Source: Pseudomonas luteola NBRC 103146
GTDB lineage: Bacteria > Pseudomonadota > Gammaproteobacteria > Pseudomonadales > Pseudomonadaceae
DNA length: 64,000 bases
NCBI RefSeq assembly: GCF_002091675.1
Contig: NZ_BDAE01000014.1
Coordinates: 82,066 to 146,065 of the forward strand
Direction of reading: 5' to 3'
Part shown: positions 43,815 to 53,764 of the stretch, one piece after another
Numbering within the stretch: position 1 is the stretch's first letter
Layout of the letters: each line of letters begins with the position of its first letter
Position numbers and translations under genes: made by a program
Notes under the pieces: generated by a model
The model's database searches: none
What the model saw: the letters and a program-made list of their open reading frames with translations, nothing else
What the model was told of the DNA's origin: nothing

Positions 43815-45176
43815 ATGACTATACGCTCGAAGATATCGTTTCTGCTTCTAGCCGGCCTGCTGGCTTGCGGCTCTGCATCAGCCATGTCCAGTTCGGTACC
43901 AACCGGCACGACGTTTTATGATCCCGAAAAGGCGTATGGCAGCTTTGTGCTGTTTGATGGTAGCGACCAGCGTACTCACCTGATCGACATGAATGGCAAT
44001 GAGGTAAAACAGTGGCGTTATCCTGGCTTTCCGTCGGTTGCGCTGACGCCGGAGCAGGCTGGTGGAGAAAAAGGGCATGTACTTGTGCAGTTGGGAAATC
44101 TGGACAAACCGGTTTCCCTGGCATCATCAGGGAATGGACTCTACAACCAGGTAGTAGGGGAAGTGAGCTGGGATGGACAGGTGCGCTGGCAGTGGGGAAG
44201 CCGTGAAGCCCCAGCCTATCAACATCATGACATACGCCGTCTGGCGAATGGCGATACCTTGATGCTGACCAGTGAACTGACCCCGTTGGCCGGTTTTTCG
44301 GCGCCGCAAGTGATTGATAATCTGATCCGACAAATTGATCAAACTGGAAAACAGGTCTGGCAATGGCGGGTATCGGATCACCTGGATGAGCTGGGATTTA
44401 CACCCGAGCAGATCTCACTGATTCGTGAGTCGGATGATCCGGATTTTCTGCATCTCAATACGGCAGCACCCCTTGGCGCCAACCATTGGCACCAGCAGGG
44501 CGATTCTCGCTTTGCGCCTGACAACATCATGGTTAGCGCTCGCAACGCCAATGTGGTCTTTATCGTAGAGCGCAAGACCGGCAAGGTCGTATGGCGGCTT
44601 GGGCCTGATTATCCTGAAGTAAAGCTGGCCGGTCCGGTGCCACGACCTGTAGACCAGATCGTAGGCCAGCACGACACCCACCTCATTCCTGAAGGTTTGC
44701 CGGGTGCTGGCAACCTCCTGCTGTTCGATAATCAGGGCAGTGCCGGTTTTCCTCCTGCACGCAAGGGCATTTTTTCAGCGTCTCGTATTCTCGAGATCGA
44801 TCCCGTGACCCGCAAAATCGTATGGCAATATACAGCCGTACAGTCTGGCCGCGCACCCTGGACCTTTTTCAGTGCATTTATCAGTAATGCCCGCCGCCTG
44901 CCTAACGGCAACACTCTTATCAATGAAGGTCAGAATGGCCGTCTCTTCCAGATCACGCCCGCGGGGGAGATCGTCTGGGAATATATCAGCCCGTACACTG
45001 GCAAGTCGGCCCCAACGGATCGCTATGTGACCAACCGCGTGTACCGGGCAGAGGCGGTAAACTACGACTGGGCCCCATCCGGCACTCCGCATAAGGAAAA
45101 TGCCGTAACGGCTGATTGCGAGCGTTATCCAATGGCACCCCAATGCGTAAAAGTCGAGGTGGATTCAGGGCAATAG
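43815..45176 (+). CDS. Periplasmic arylsulfotransferase-like protein
   Basis: The 453-residue exported protein (signal peptide ending ASA, about residue 23) has the repeated beta-propeller blades of the ASST family: DMNGNEVKQWRYPG, DWDGQVRWQWG-like, DQTGKQVWQWRVSDH, ERKTGKVVWRLGPDYPEV and DPVTRKIVWQY. Histidines in YQHHDIRRL, NHWHQQGDS and GQHDTHLIPEG fit metal or active-site positions. AssT moves sulfate between phenolic compounds in the periplasm; no dsbL/dsbI partners are nearby, so the activity is uncertain. GAGG precedes the ATG. Confidence 0.75.
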   Translation: MTIRSKISFLLLAGLLACGSASAMSSSVPTGTTFYDPEKAYGSFVLFDGSDQRTHLIDMNGNEVKQWRYPGFPSVALTPEQAGGEKGHVLVQLGNLDKPVSLASSGNGLYNQVVGEVSWDGQVRWQWGSREAPAYQHHDIRRLANGDTLMLTSELTPLAGFSAPQVIDNLIRQIDQTGKQVWQWRVSDHLDELGFTPEQISLIRESDDPDFLHLNTAAPLGANHWHQQGDSRFAPDNIMVSARNANVVFIVERKTGKVVWRLGPDYPEVKLAGPVPRPVDQIVGQHDTHLIPEGLPGAGNLLLFDNQGSAGFPPARKGIFSASRILEIDPVTRKIVWQYTAVQSGRAPWTFFSAFISNARRLPNGNTLINEGQNGRLFQITPAGEIVWEYISPYTGKSAPTDRYVTNRVYRAEAVNYDWAPSGTPHKENAVTADCERYPMAPQCVKVEVDSGQ

Positions 45177-45260
45177 CCTGGCAGGAAACAAGTGCCAGCG
45201 TAGCCCGGTTGCGACGTGAAACAATGGAACCATCCCTGTCAACGAACGATAAGGCGTTTC

Positions 45261-46184
45261 ATGGCGATCGATGAAGAACTGACTCTGAAGAAGCTGGAGA
45301 TCTTTCTGGCATTCATGCGCAGCGGCAACTTGGGGCGGGCCGCAGCCGAGCTCGGAACGAGCAATGTCAGTGTCCACCGGGCTATCCACTCGCTGGAGAG
45401 TGCGCTGCGCTGCCCGCTGTTCAAGCATGAAGGGCGCAACCTGACGCCACTGGATGGGGCCTTCGTTCTGGAAGCACGGGCACAACAGCTCATGCAGGAT
45501 CTGACCGAGACCATACGGCTGACGCGTCTGGCAGCCGGTTTCTCATCCGACCGTTTCCGCCTGGGCGCGCTGTATTCACTTACAGTCAAGACCGTGCCCC
45601 AGCTGATCATGGGGCTCAAGCTTCGCCGTAGCGAACTCAATATCGACCTGATTCTGGGCTCCAATGCCGACCTGACCTACCAGCTCAGGAACATGAAGCT
45701 GGACGCGATGCTCATCGCGCTGGATGACGGAATGGCTGATCCCGATTGCGAGAGCGTTGAACTCTTTCGCGATGACATCTATCTGGCCGCGCCTGCAGAC
45801 TCCCCGTTTACTCATCAGGATATGGTGGACCTGCGTGACCTGCATGGGGTGCCCTTCGTGACGTTGACTGAAGGTTTTGCCACCTTCAGGGATGGACGGC
45901 AGGTGTTTCATCAAGCTGGTTTCGAGCCGGACGTCATCATGCAGGTTAACGATATCTTCTCGCTCATGAGCATGGTCAGTTCAGGCGTAGGGTATGCACT
46001 ACTCCCGGGGCGGGTTGAGGCAGTGTATGAAAACCGAATCCGTCTGGTGCCGCTAGCCCCTCAGTACCGCTTGCAACAACGAATTGGCGTAGTGTTCTTG
46101 CGTAGCAAGGAGCGTGATCCAAACCTGCTGGCGTTTCTTGCCGAATGCAGGATGTATTCACGCAAGATGAATGCGGAGCCATAA
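45261..46184 (+). CDS. mdcR: LysR-type malonate utilisation regulator
   Basis: The 307-residue LysR activator has an N-terminal winged helix (LEIFLAFMRSGNLGRAAAELGTSNVSVHRAIHSLE) and a periplasmic-binding-like effector domain, which presumably senses malonate. The unusual HTH wording SNVSVHRA is typical of MdcR. The ATG at 45261 has AAGG six bases upstream; the frame is open to 45216. It converges on the mdc operon and shares a terminator with it. An inverted repeat in front of mdcA is a candidate target. Confidence 0.88.
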   Translation: MAIDEELTLKKLEIFLAFMRSGNLGRAAAELGTSNVSVHRAIHSLESALRCPLFKHEGRNLTPLDGAFVLEARAQQLMQDLTETIRLTRLAAGFSSDRFRLGALYSLTVKTVPQLIMGLKLRRSELNIDLILGSNADLTYQLRNMKLDAMLIALDDGMADPDCESVELFRDDIYLAAPADSPFTHQDMVDLRDLHGVPFVTLTEGFATFRDGRQVFHQAGFEPDVIMQVNDIFSLMSMVSSGVGYALLPGRVEAVYENRIRLVPLAPQYRLQQRIGVVFLRSKERDPNLLAFLAECRMYSRKMNAEP

Positions 46185-46194
46185 GGCTCCGCAT
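46171..46194. terminator. Terminator between mdcR and mdcM
   Basis: ATGCGGAGCC and GGCTCCGCAT form a perfect 10-bp stem with loop ATAA; the mdcR stop codon lies in the loop and stem edge. It serves the two convergent units. No T run. Confidence 0.65.
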
Positions 46195-46198
46195 CACC

Positions 46199-46975
46199 TC
46201 AGCCAAAGATTGCACGTGTGACGAGAAAGAGTAGCGAAGGTCCGAGCAGGCAACCGATCGCTGTATAAAATGCGGCCGTCAGACAGCCATAGGGCACAAG
46301 TTTCGGGTCGGTTGCAGCCAGTCCCCCAGCCACGCCGCTAGACGTTCCGACAAGCCCACCAAAGATGACAGCCGTGCGTGGGTTGTCCAGGCCAATATAG
46401 CGCGCCACAAACGGGGTCGCGACCATGGCCACGATGGCCTTGACCAGGCCTGCCGCAATGGAAAGCGCCATGACTTCCGAACTGGCACCAATCGCGGCTC
46501 CGGTGACAGGGCCAACGATATAGGTGACGGCACCGGCGCCAATTGTGGTTAGGCTTACGGCGTCGGTATAGCCAAAGGCAAGCGCCACGGCAACCCCTGC
46601 AATGAACGACGTCCCCACCCCTACAAACAGTGACAGCACGCCGGCAAGACCCGCCTCCTTGAGCTCGTCCACGTTAACGCCGAAGGCGGTGGCGGCAATG
46701 GCAAAATCCCTGAGCATGGCGCCGCCCAGTATGCCCAGGCCGGAAAGCAGCGGAATATCTACCAGTCCCTTCTGGCCGCCCGTCGTGACCCCACCGATAT
46801 AAGCCAATAGCAGTCCAAAAAAGATTGCAATGGCGGAGCCGTGCAGGCGGCCCTTGGTCAGCTTGGCGCTGAGCCAATAAGAAACCCACATGGTAACGCC
46901 TATCAGGGCAAAGGCGCTGATCATGCCGTACGCCTGGGTGACCTTGGTCAGTGATTCAATAATCATGTCAGTCAC
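46199..46975 (-). CDS. mdcM: Malonate transporter subunit MdcM (MadM)
   Basis: The 258-residue membrane protein has about eight to nine helices and forms with MdcL the malonate/Na+ or proton symporter. Family wording includes MWVSYWLSAKLTKGRLHGSAIAI, GGVTTGGQKGLVDIPLLSG and GGLAATDPKLVPYG. It starts with GTG at 46975, overlapping the mdcL stop as GTGA; an ATG three codons later (46966) is also possible. It is the last gene of the operon. Confidence 0.9.
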   Translation of the reverse strand: MTDMIIESLTKVTQAYGMISAFALIGVTMWVSYWLSAKLTKGRLHGSAIAIFFGLLLAYIGGVTTGGQKGLVDIPLLSGLGILGGAMLRDFAIAATAFGVNVDELKEAGLAGVLSLFVGVGTSFIAGVAVALAFGYTDAVSLTTIGAGAVTYIVGPVTGAAIGASSEVMALSIAAGLVKAIVAMVATPFVARYIGLDNPRTAVIFGGLVGTSSGVAGGLAATDPKLVPYGCLTAAFYTAIGCLLGPSLLFLVTRAIFG

Positions 46976-47373
46976 CGTTGTACGCTGGCCAGCTGATCAA
47001 GGGCAGGTGCTACCGTTTTTTTTCGGCCCACTTTGTTCAGTACTGGCACTAGGGCAAACGCGATGGCAATGGCTAGAAAGCCGGCAAGAATAGCCGCCGG
47101 GCCGCCCTTGAGTGCACCAGCCACATTTTGCTGGGCCGCCATGGCCACGACGATGGGAATGTAGATCGCGCTCCAGAACTCTACGCCTTGTTCGGTCTTG
47201 GGATGAAACTTGCCGTGCTTGCCGATCCAGCTACTTAGAAAGATGAGCATCAGCATGGCGATGCCAACACCGCCCACGTTTGCAGGGACACCGATTAGTT
47301 TGCCGAGCACTTCACCGATAAAGATGCCGGTCAGCGTGCAGATGGAGAGTAGAGCCACACCGTAGATAATCAT
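46972..47373 (-). CDS. mdcL: Malonate transporter subunit MdcL (MadL)
   Basis: The 133-residue membrane protein has four helices and begins MIIYGVALLSICTLTGIFIGEVLG, followed by GVPANVGGVGIAMLMLI. It pairs with MdcM for malonate uptake. The ATG at 47371-47373 has AGAGGA eight bases upstream; the frame runs further to 47421 without family similarity. It follows mdcH with a 60-base gap, the largest in the operon. Confidence 0.9.
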   Translation of the reverse strand: MIIYGVALLSICTLTGIFIGEVLGKLIGVPANVGGVGIAMLMLIFLSSWIGKHGKFHPKTEQGVEFWSAIYIPIVVAMAAQQNVAGALKGGPAAILAGFLAIAIAFALVPVLNKVGRKKTVAPALDQLASVQR

Positions 47374-47433
47374 TGTTATTGTCCTCTGGGTCGAAGTTCT
47401 TGTTCTTGTGCTTCGAAACACTAGGCGATCTCT

Positions 47434-48369
47434 CTATCGGTCGCGATTGGCCTCCTCGCGCAGCAGCGCAGTAATGGTGTCGGTCCGTGTACCTTGAAAC
47501 GCCACCGCAGTTCCGGGGTTGATGACGCGTTTGGCAAGCGTGGTCAGCACCGTGCCGGGCGCCAACTCAACGGTCAGGCGAACGCTGCGTTCCTGAGCAT
47601 TCTGCAAGGTCGCATGCCATTCCACGGTGCGGGACATATTAAAGGCCAGATCATCGGCAAGCCGCGCTGGGTCCATGATGAGCCGGGCGGAGCTACCACT
47701 CAGGTAGCGTATCCGGGGACGACGCAAGGTTATCGCCTGGAAGGCGGCGGCGAGCCGATTGGCCGGCTCGGTCAATAAAGCGCAATGGGAGGGTACGCTG
47801 ACGGCCAGGCGGCGTGTAACGCCGGTACCGCCTGAGCGAACCTTTTCGGCCAGGGCTGCCAGCGCAACGTCCGAGCCGGACGCGATAAACTGTTGTTCGG
47901 CATTGCTGTTGGCTAGAAAGACAGGCGCATCTGCGGTCGAGGTAGCCTCTATCAGGCATTCAGCCTCATGACGCTGTAGCCCCAGCATCGCCAGCATTCC
48001 ATACCCGTTGGGAAACGCCTCTTGCATCAGCTTGCCGCGCAGATCCACCAGCCTTAACGCATCGGTATAGTCGAGCGCGTTAGCTATAACGGCGGCTGGG
48101 TAGGCACCAATGGAGAGGCCAGCGACATAGTCCGGGGCAGGGGCCTGTTCCAACAACAGACGTGCACTGGCAACGCCTGCAATCAACAGGCAGAGCTGAA
48201 CAGCATGTGTCGATTGCAAGGCCTCAGCGGTATCCAGCATGTCGAGCGACACATTGAGGATGGCTTCAGCTTCCTGCAAGGCGTCTCGCACAACCGGCTC
48301 GTCTGGCAGCGCGTGTAGCATGCCTGGCTGCTGCGCACCTTGGCCGGGGAACAGGAAAAGGCTGCTCAC
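47434..48369 (-). CDS. mdcH: Malonate decarboxylase malonyltransferase subunit (epsilon)
   Basis: The 311-residue transacylase moves malonyl from malonyl-CoA to the acyl carrier MdcC to start the decarboxylation cycle. It has the FabD-like FLFPGQGAQQPGM at the N-terminus and the nucleophile Ser in GLSIGAYPA near 96, with the later VPSHCALL His. It starts with GTG at 48369, overlapping mdcG as GTGA, so translation is coupled. Confidence 0.9.
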   Translation of the reverse strand: MSSLFLFPGQGAQQPGMLHALPDEPVVRDALQEAEAILNVSLDMLDTAEALQSTHAVQLCLLIAGVASARLLLEQAPAPDYVAGLSIGAYPAAVIANALDYTDALRLVDLRGKLMQEAFPNGYGMLAMLGLQRHEAECLIEATSTADAPVFLANSNAEQQFIASGSDVALAALAEKVRSGGTGVTRRLAVSVPSHCALLTEPANRLAAAFQAITLRRPRIRYLSGSSARLIMDPARLADDLAFNMSRTVEWHATLQNAQERSVRLTVELAPGTVLTTLAKRVINPGTAVAFQGTRTDTITALLREEANRDR

Positions 48370-48992
48370 GCAGCGATCTCCGCCAAGTGCCAGGGATCAG
48401 TGACCAGACAGGCTCCACTGGCTCGCTTGAGCAGGACACGGCTGCTTGACTGCGCCCACTCACGCAAGGCAACGCCTCCCTGGGGGGTTTCCAGTTGAAT
48501 GTCCAGGCGGCACGGTGCCTTGTCCAGCTTATTCAGCAGGGCTAATGCCTGTGACCGGGAAAGAGGTGCGGGTGCACCTATGAGCAGATCGAGATCGCTT
48601 TCAGCGTGTAACGTGCGGATACCCGTCGCAAGCTGGAAACCCGCACTGCCGGTCACCCCCCAGACGAGACCGGTAGCATCCAGGCAAGGTTTGGCCCATA
48701 CTAGGGCTGTCATGGCAGGTAGATCAATCGGGTGACTGCTGACGGCCGCAACCAGTTGTTCGGGTGACCGGCTACGAACGACATGGTCCAAAGCCATCCA
48801 GGTGCCGAAACGCTCTTCGCGCCCGCGGCCTCGTATGCCTACGGCCACAACGTCGGGTTTGCCCTCGGCACGCCGGACAACGACCGGCTCCCCAGCCGCG
48901 ACTGCTGTGAAGGCCCATTGCGGTGCTGTGGCAGGCAGCTGTTCCGGGGTGAATCCCCATAGCAGATCATGTGGGCGAGGGCCTGGCTTCAT
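48366..48992 (-). CDS. mdcG: Malonate decarboxylase holo-ACP synthase
   Basis: The 208-residue enzyme attaches the 2'-(5''-triphosphoribosyl)-3'-dephospho-CoA group to MdcC. It starts MKPGPRPHDLLWG and shows the nucleotidyltransferase-type acidic motif ESDLDLLIG near 130, the likely metal site. I chose the ATG at 48990-48992 because GGAGG sits five bases upstream; an upstream ATG at 49022 overlaps mdcE but lacks such a site. It lies between mdcE and mdcH in the normal order. Confidence 0.9.
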   Translation of the reverse strand: MKPGPRPHDLLWGFTPEQLPATAPQWAFTAVAAGEPVVVRRAEGKPDVVAVGIRGRGREERFGTWMALDHVVRSRSPEQLVAAVSSHPIDLPAMTALVWAKPCLDATGLVWGVTGSAGFQLATGIRTLHAESDLDLLIGAPAPLSRSQALALLNKLDKAPCRLDIQLETPQGGVALREWAQSSSRVLLKRASGACLVTDPWHLAEIAA

Positions 48993-49015
48993 AAAGCCTC
49001 CGTAATCAATTAGAG

Positions 49016-49816
49016 TCACCATTGTTCCAGCAGCTTTTCCCGCACCTGTCGTGATGCGCTGCGATTAGGGGCGTCCAGGCGGCCACGCAAATCATGCGAT
49101 CCTGCCGCAATATCGGCCACGGCCTGTTGCAGGCATTCGCTTACCCGATTGATATCGCCTTCGGTAGGACGTTCGATGCGCTCGACCGACAGCGTCTCCC
49201 ATAGCAGACCCAGCGAGGCATAGTTATCGAGGTCGTATGCCATGGGTGGAATGTTTGCCGCCAACGCTTCCAGCTCGTCGACGCTGCGCAGGGTGATGCG
49301 TGCTGCTGATGCCTTGCCCATTGCATGCACCTCAACACCGGGATCGCGCAGCGCAATAAGACGGTTGGCCTGATAGCCATGAGCAAGAAACGCACCGGAC
49401 ATCGCCTTGCCCACAATCAAACCCACAACCGGATGGCCTGCGAGCCGAGCGCGTGCATAGGCATCTACTGCACCTGCTAAGGCCTGGTGGATACCCAGCG
49501 CTTCCTCACGTCGGCCATATGCCTGGCTTGGCACGTCAATAATGGCAACCAATGCGCGTTTGGTATCGTGATCGCGGTCGGCTTCTATGGCTTCATCAAT
49601 GATCCGGCCCAAGCCCCAGCCTTCGAGCAACCCCACCTCACCTCGGCGAGCGCGGGGAAAGGGGTTTTGCTCATCGGGGACCACTGCAATCACGCGAGCC
49701 GGTAAGCTACCTAGTGTTGTATCGCAGACCTTTAGCGAGGCGGGCAGACCTTCAAAGGGTTTCGCATTAGGTGAAAGTGCGTTGAACCAGATCAGTCCAC
49801 GTGTAGAGAGTGTCAT
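49016..49816 (-). CDS. mdcE: Malonate decarboxylase gamma subunit
   Basis: The 266-residue subunit forms with MdcD the carboxylase-like crotonase-fold part that removes CO2 from malonyl-S-ACP. Visible family parts are GLIWFNALSP near the start, IDVPSQAYGRREEALGIHQALAGAVDAYARARLAGHPVVGLIVGKAMSGAF (shortened here to its ends IDVPSQAYG and GKAMSGAF) and IPPMAYDLDNYASLG. The ATG overlaps the mdcD stop by four bases. Confidence 0.92.
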   Translation of the reverse strand: MTLSTRGLIWFNALSPNAKPFEGLPASLKVCDTTLGSLPARVIAVVPDEQNPFPRARRGEVGLLEGWGLGRIIDEAIEADRDHDTKRALVAIIDVPSQAYGRREEALGIHQALAGAVDAYARARLAGHPVVGLIVGKAMSGAFLAHGYQANRLIALRDPGVEVHAMGKASAARITLRSVDELEALAANIPPMAYDLDNYASLGLLWETLSVERIERPTEGDINRVSECLQQAVADIAAGSHDLRGRLDAPNRSASRQVREKLLEQW

Positions 49817-50676
49817 TTCACACCTCCTTCATCGCCAGCGGCGTATAGGTCGCGGACGGTTACCGCATCGATGGGTTGTTCGGGTTCAAGACGGCCGAGG
49901 CGGTCAAGAAACCAGGCGTACCGCCGGCTACGCTCGAGCGCAGGCTTACCTTGTCTGAAACAGGTACGAATCTGCGCATGGATCGTTTCGGTATCATCAG
50001 GCACATAGGCGTCCACAAGACCCGTCACGTGGCGCTGCTCACCTCCGGTCAGGCTCCAGATGAAGGGGCGATCTCGAGAGTCGTACTCCTCGATTCCCGC
50101 CTCTTGCTCAATGACTTGAGGACCATTCAGGCCCAGCCGTGCCTCTTGCGTCACGATCAGATAGCTGCACAGTCCGGCAGCGATGGACATACCACCAAAA
50201 CAACCAACGGGGCCGGCGATAACGGCCACGACCGGTTGATACTCTCGGAGATCGACGATAGCCGCCTGGATTTCAGCAATAGCGGCCAGTCCCAAGTTGG
50301 CTTCCTGCAGACGTACGCCACCGGTCTCCAGCAAAAGCACGGCGCGGGTTGGGATACCGTTACGGTTGTCTTCAGCCGCCAGCTCCAGAGCACCAGCAAT
50401 CTTGGCTCCGCCCACTTCACCCATGCTTCCACCCTGGAAAGCGCCTTCAATGGCAGCAATTACAGCAGGCTGGCCGTCAATCGTACCCTTGGCAATGACT
50501 ACGCCATCATCCGCTTGCGTCACGATGCCCTGCTTGGGTAACCAAGGCGACATCATGCGTTCAAACGGGCCGATCAATTCGCAGAAGCTGCCCTGATCAA
50601 GCAGGGCGCGAGCCCGCTGCCGGGCACCCAATTCAATGAAACTGCGAGGTTGGAGTAGGCGTGCGGTATCAGTCAT
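49813..50676 (-). CDS. mdcD: Malonate decarboxylase beta subunit
   Basis: The 287-residue subunit is the partner of MdcE in the decarboxylase core. It carries SFIELGARQRARALLD near the start, ETGGVRLQEANLGL in the middle and PVGCFGGMSIAAGLCSYLI, related to acetyl-CoA carboxylase beta. I chose the ATG at 50674-50676 for its AAGGAG; the open frame extends to 50751 without similarity. It overlaps mdcC by eight bases. Confidence 0.92.
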   Translation of the reverse strand: MTDTARLLQPRSFIELGARQRARALLDQGSFCELIGPFERMMSPWLPKQGIVTQADDGVVIAKGTIDGQPAVIAAIEGAFQGGSMGEVGGAKIAGALELAAEDNRNGIPTRAVLLLETGGVRLQEANLGLAAIAEIQAAIVDLREYQPVVAVIAGPVGCFGGMSIAAGLCSYLIVTQEARLGLNGPQVIEQEAGIEEYDSRDRPFIWSLTGGEQRHVTGLVDAYVPDDTETIHAQIRTCFRQGKPALERSRRYAWFLDRLGRLEPEQPIDAVTVRDLYAAGDEGGVK

Positions 50677-50983
50677 GGCGCGCTCCTTCCAGCTGTAGTT
50701 CTTCCAATCCCTGCTCAAGACGCAAGCGCACGACGCCGGGCGTAGCGCCAAAGTCGTGGATTTCGATATTTAACGCCGGTGGCGTCTGCTCACGAAACAT
50801 CCGCTCGAACAGGTTTTGCCAACGTGCCGCACTGCCATTTACCGATGTCACGACATTCAACGTGAGCGTGCCAGCCTCACCGGGTTCCAGCAGCACCTCC
50901 AGGTCTCCCGAGCCAACACAGCCTACCAGGGCTTTACCCTGAGAGGGCTGGCCGGCCGGAAATTCAAACTTCAAGGTTTCCAT
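50669..50983 (-). CDS. mdcC: Malonate decarboxylase acyl carrier protein (delta)
   Basis: The 104-residue carrier holds the dephospho-CoA prosthetic group by a phosphodiester to a serine, most likely Ser25 in [13 protein letters not shown], the conserved attachment motif. MdcB makes the group and MdcG attaches it. The C-terminus shows [26 protein letters not shown] lies ten bases upstream of the ATG, and the gene overlaps both neighbours. Confidence 0.92.
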   Translation of the reverse strand: METLKFEFPAGQPSQGKALVGCVGSGDLEVLLEPGEAGTLTLNVVTSVNGSAARWQNLFERMFREQTPPALNIEIHDFGATPGVVRLRLEQGLEELQLEGARHD

Positions 50984-51855
50984 GAGATAGCGCTCCTCTG
51001 CAGGCAGGATTCCAAGCGATCAAGAAACAGGGTGGCGGCCAGCAGATCGGCAGCGCCACCGGGGGATGCATTCAGACGTAGTAACGCGTCGTCCAGTTGG
51101 CGCAACGCGCGTCTGCCCGCCAGGGTTGCGCTGCCTCCCTGCGCAAGGACTGCCTGCGCGCCGTGCTGAAGCGTATCCAGGCCTTCAAGACCCGCCCGAT
51201 GCAGGACGCAGGTATCCGGTAAAACGGCCATGATGGCGATAAGCGCATCAAGCCGCGCATTTTGCTCTCCGGCGCCTTTCGCCCGGCTCTTCAACAGTTG
51301 TGGTAAACCATGCCCTACGACAGCTGGGAACCCCGCTTGCGCCTGTTCACGCGCGCCGGGGAGACCGTAGCGGGCGCAGGCCCTGAGGCCATGACTGTTC
51401 TGTACCTCAGGCGCAAATCGATCAGGCTGGCGTGCCAACAGAGCGGCGCGGTGAGCCACGTCCGTAGGAGAACCGTGTTCCGGCTCAAACGCCGCGGCAG
51501 CAGTCAGCAGGCCCAGCGCCCAGATCGCGCCACGGTGCGTATTGACTCCGCCAGTGGTTTCCAACATGACACTTTCGCCCTTGCGGCCTAGCTGACCCAG
51601 CGTCTCGCGCAAGGACTGGTCCAAGTCCTGCGCAACACTGGCGGCTTCCGCCATGTCTTGAAAGGTTTGCCGCAGTGCATAGGCCGAGCTGTGCATTAGC
51701 CCCAGGTTCAGGTCCGTATGCGCGCCATTACTGCGGCGATCGACCAAACCAGGTTTGGGTGAAAGATCTGCCTCGTCAATCAGAACCTGCACAGCCAGAT
51801 CAGCCAGCTGTCCGGCGATGGAAGAGGGAAGGGGTACCGCGATCAAGGCACGCAT
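50971..51855 (-). CDS. mdcB: Triphosphoribosyl-dephospho-CoA synthase
   Basis: The 294-residue enzyme condenses ATP and dephospho-CoA into the prosthetic-group precursor for MdcC; it is homologous to CitG. The motif [23 protein letters not shown] (given here as LSPKPGLVD and NGAHTDL) near residue 25-50 and [14 protein letters not shown] are family marks. The ATG at 51853-51855 has CAGGAG upstream and shares one base with the mdcA stop, so the two are coupled. Confidence 0.92.
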   Translation of the reverse strand: MRALIAVPLPSSIAGQLADLAVQVLIDEADLSPKPGLVDRRSNGAHTDLNLGLMHSSAYALRQTFQDMAEAASVAQDLDQSLRETLGQLGRKGESVMLETTGGVNTHRGAIWALGLLTAAAAFEPEHGSPTDVAHRAALLARQPDRFAPEVQNSHGLRACARYGLPGAREQAQAGFPAVVGHGLPQLLKSRAKGAGEQNARLDALIAIMAVLPDTCVLHRAGLEGLDTLQHGAQAVLAQGGSATLAGRRALRQLDDALLRLNASPGGAADLLAATLFLDRLESCLQRSAISWKP

Positions 51856-53522
51856 TACCAACTCCTGAATTTGGCTGGAGGGGTGTAGAGGGCGCCTGAC
51901 CACTCGACAAGATCGGCAATGCTCTTGGCTGCCAAGAGTTCACGTGTAGCGTCGGTACGGCGAATACCCAAGTCTTCCGGCAGAGCCAGCAGGCCGTCAC
52001 GGCGCATCTGCTCGGATCGTTTAGGATCGTGGCGTAAACCGATATCAGTCACACCCGCAACCGCCGCAATCAGTGCCCGACGCTCCTCCTGAGAGCGGGC
52101 CTTGTAGAGGTAGGCAATACCTTCCTCCGTCAACAGGTGAGTAACGTCGTCACCGTAGATCATCACCGGTGCCAGCGGCATGCCGCTTTTTTTGGCAACA
52201 TCGACAGCATCGAGCGTATCGACGAACGTGGGTTTGCCACCCTCCTGGAAGGTCTCGACCATCTGCACCACCAGCTTACGGCCACGCTCAAGCATGGCGG
52301 TCGGACCTTCCTCCACTCGCATGTCAAGCCATGCGGGTGTGCTGTGGCGACGGCCATGAGGGTCATGCCCCATGTTGGGTGCGCCTCCAAATCCGGCCAG
52401 GCGTCCACGTGTTACGGTGGATGAATTTCCATCGCCATCCACTTGTAGCGTTGCGCCAATGAACAGGTCAACGGCGTATTGGCCTGCCAGTTGGCACATC
52501 ATTCGATTGGAGCGCATCGAGCCATCGCGCCCGGTAAAGAACACGTCCGGCCGGGCTGCGATGTAGTTTTCCATGCCCAGTTCGGTGCCGAAGCAATGCA
52601 CGCTTTCTACCCAGCCGCTTTCAATCGCCGGAATCAGCGTGGGATGCGGATTGAGCGTCCAGTTACGACAGATCTTACCCTTGAGACCCAGGCGTTCACC
52701 GTATGTAGGCAGGATCAGTTCGATCGCAGCCGTATTAAACCCAATCCCGTGGTTGAGTGACTGTACATTGTGTTTTTCGTAGATTCCTCGGATCGCCATC
52801 ATTGCCATGAGCACATGGACGGGCTTGATATGGCGTGGGTCTCGGGTAAACAGGGGCTCGATGTAAAAGGGCTTATCTGCTACCACTACAAAGTCGACCC
52901 ACGAGGCAGGGATATCCACGCGGGGCAGATCACTTGTGTCGTCCACCAATTCGTTGACCTGAACGATGACGATGCCATCGCTAAAGGCACCTGCCTCGAT
53001 AAGGGCGGGCGTGTCCTCGGTGCTGGCGCCGGTATAAATATTCCCGTGGCGATCTGCCTTGAAGCCAGCGGACAACACAACGTTGGGAATCAAGTCCACC
53101 AACAGCCGTGAGTAGAGCTCGATATAGGTATGGATAGCGCCAACTTCCAGCAGTCCGTCTTCGAGCAGCTGACTGATACGCAGACTCTGTGTGCCAGCAA
53201 AGGAGAAGTCCAGTTTATGGGCGATACCGCGCTCAAACAGATCCAGGTGTTCGGCGCGCCCTACGCTTGGCATGATCATGTGCAGATCATGGAGCTTGCC
53301 AGGATCGGCCTTTACCAATGAGCGAGACAGAAAGTCAGCCTGTTTCTGATTGTTGCCTTCCAGCACCACGCGATCACCGGGAGCAATCAGCGCTTCAAGG
53401 GCTTCAACGATCCGATCGGTTCGGATGACCGCGCCTTCGGCATAGGCACTTGCCTGGGCGACTCGCCGCTGCTTTTCGGTGCGCCGCCGCGACCATTGAG
53501 GTGGAGGAGAGGTTATTGTCAT
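51855..53522 (-). CDS. mdcA: Malonate decarboxylase alpha subunit (acetyl-S-ACP:malonate transferase)
   Basis: The 555-residue first gene product of the operon exchanges acetyl for malonyl on the carrier protein and belongs to the CoA-transferase superfamily. Characteristic wording includes [55 protein letters not shown] and [17 protein letters not shown]. The ATG at 53520-53522 has GGAG five bases upstream. The upstream 240-base gap, shared with a divergent AraC gene, holds an inverted repeat suited to MdcR. Confidence 0.95.
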   Translation of the reverse strand: MTITSPPPQWSRRRTEKQRRVAQASAYAEGAVIRTDRIVEALEALIAPGDRVVLEGNNQKQADFLSRSLVKADPGKLHDLHMIMPSVGRAEHLDLFERGIAHKLDFSFAGTQSLRISQLLEDGLLEVGAIHTYIELYSRLLVDLIPNVVLSAGFKADRHGNIYTGASTEDTPALIEAGAFSDGIVIVQVNELVDDTSDLPRVDIPASWVDFVVVADKPFYIEPLFTRDPRHIKPVHVLMAMMAIRGIYEKHNVQSLNHGIGFNTAAIELILPTYGERLGLKGKICRNWTLNPHPTLIPAIESGWVESVHCFGTELGMENYIAARPDVFFTGRDGSMRSNRMMCQLAGQYAVDLFIGATLQVDGDGNSSTVTRGRLAGFGGAPNMGHDPHGRRHSTPAWLDMRVEEGPTAMLERGRKLVVQMVETFQEGGKPTFVDTLDAVDVAKKSGMPLAPVMIYGDDVTHLLTEEGIAYLYKARSQEERRALIAAVAGVTDIGLRHDPKRSEQMRRDGLLALPEDLGIRRTDATRELLAAKSIADLVEWSGALYTPPAKFRSW

Positions 53523-53599
53523 GATGACTCCACGAAGTCCGCTGTCGTGGTCTCACGCTAGACCTCCTCAGGCGGACCTTCAATCAACCTCACCGTCAG

Positions 53600-53622
53600 A
53601 TCGTTAACCTGAGCGTAACGAT
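53600..53622 (-). promoter_or_regulatory. Inverted repeat ATCGTTA-N9-TAACGAT before mdcA
   Basis: A perfect 7-bp inverted repeat lies 78 bases upstream of mdcA and about 143 bases before the divergent araC-like gene. Its size and position suit a LysR-type activator, MdcR being the obvious candidate; control of the AraC gene is the alternative. Confidence 0.45.
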
Positions 53623-53764
53623 TTGAGGCGTGAGCCATGTGGTGATGGTGCCCCTACCGAACGCTGAGCAGTGATTACTTTCCTCGCGATGCGCAGGCTG
53701 CTAAAACATACATACCTGATTTCGGCTAAATCCCTGACTGGATATTGCGCAGGAGAACCGCGAG

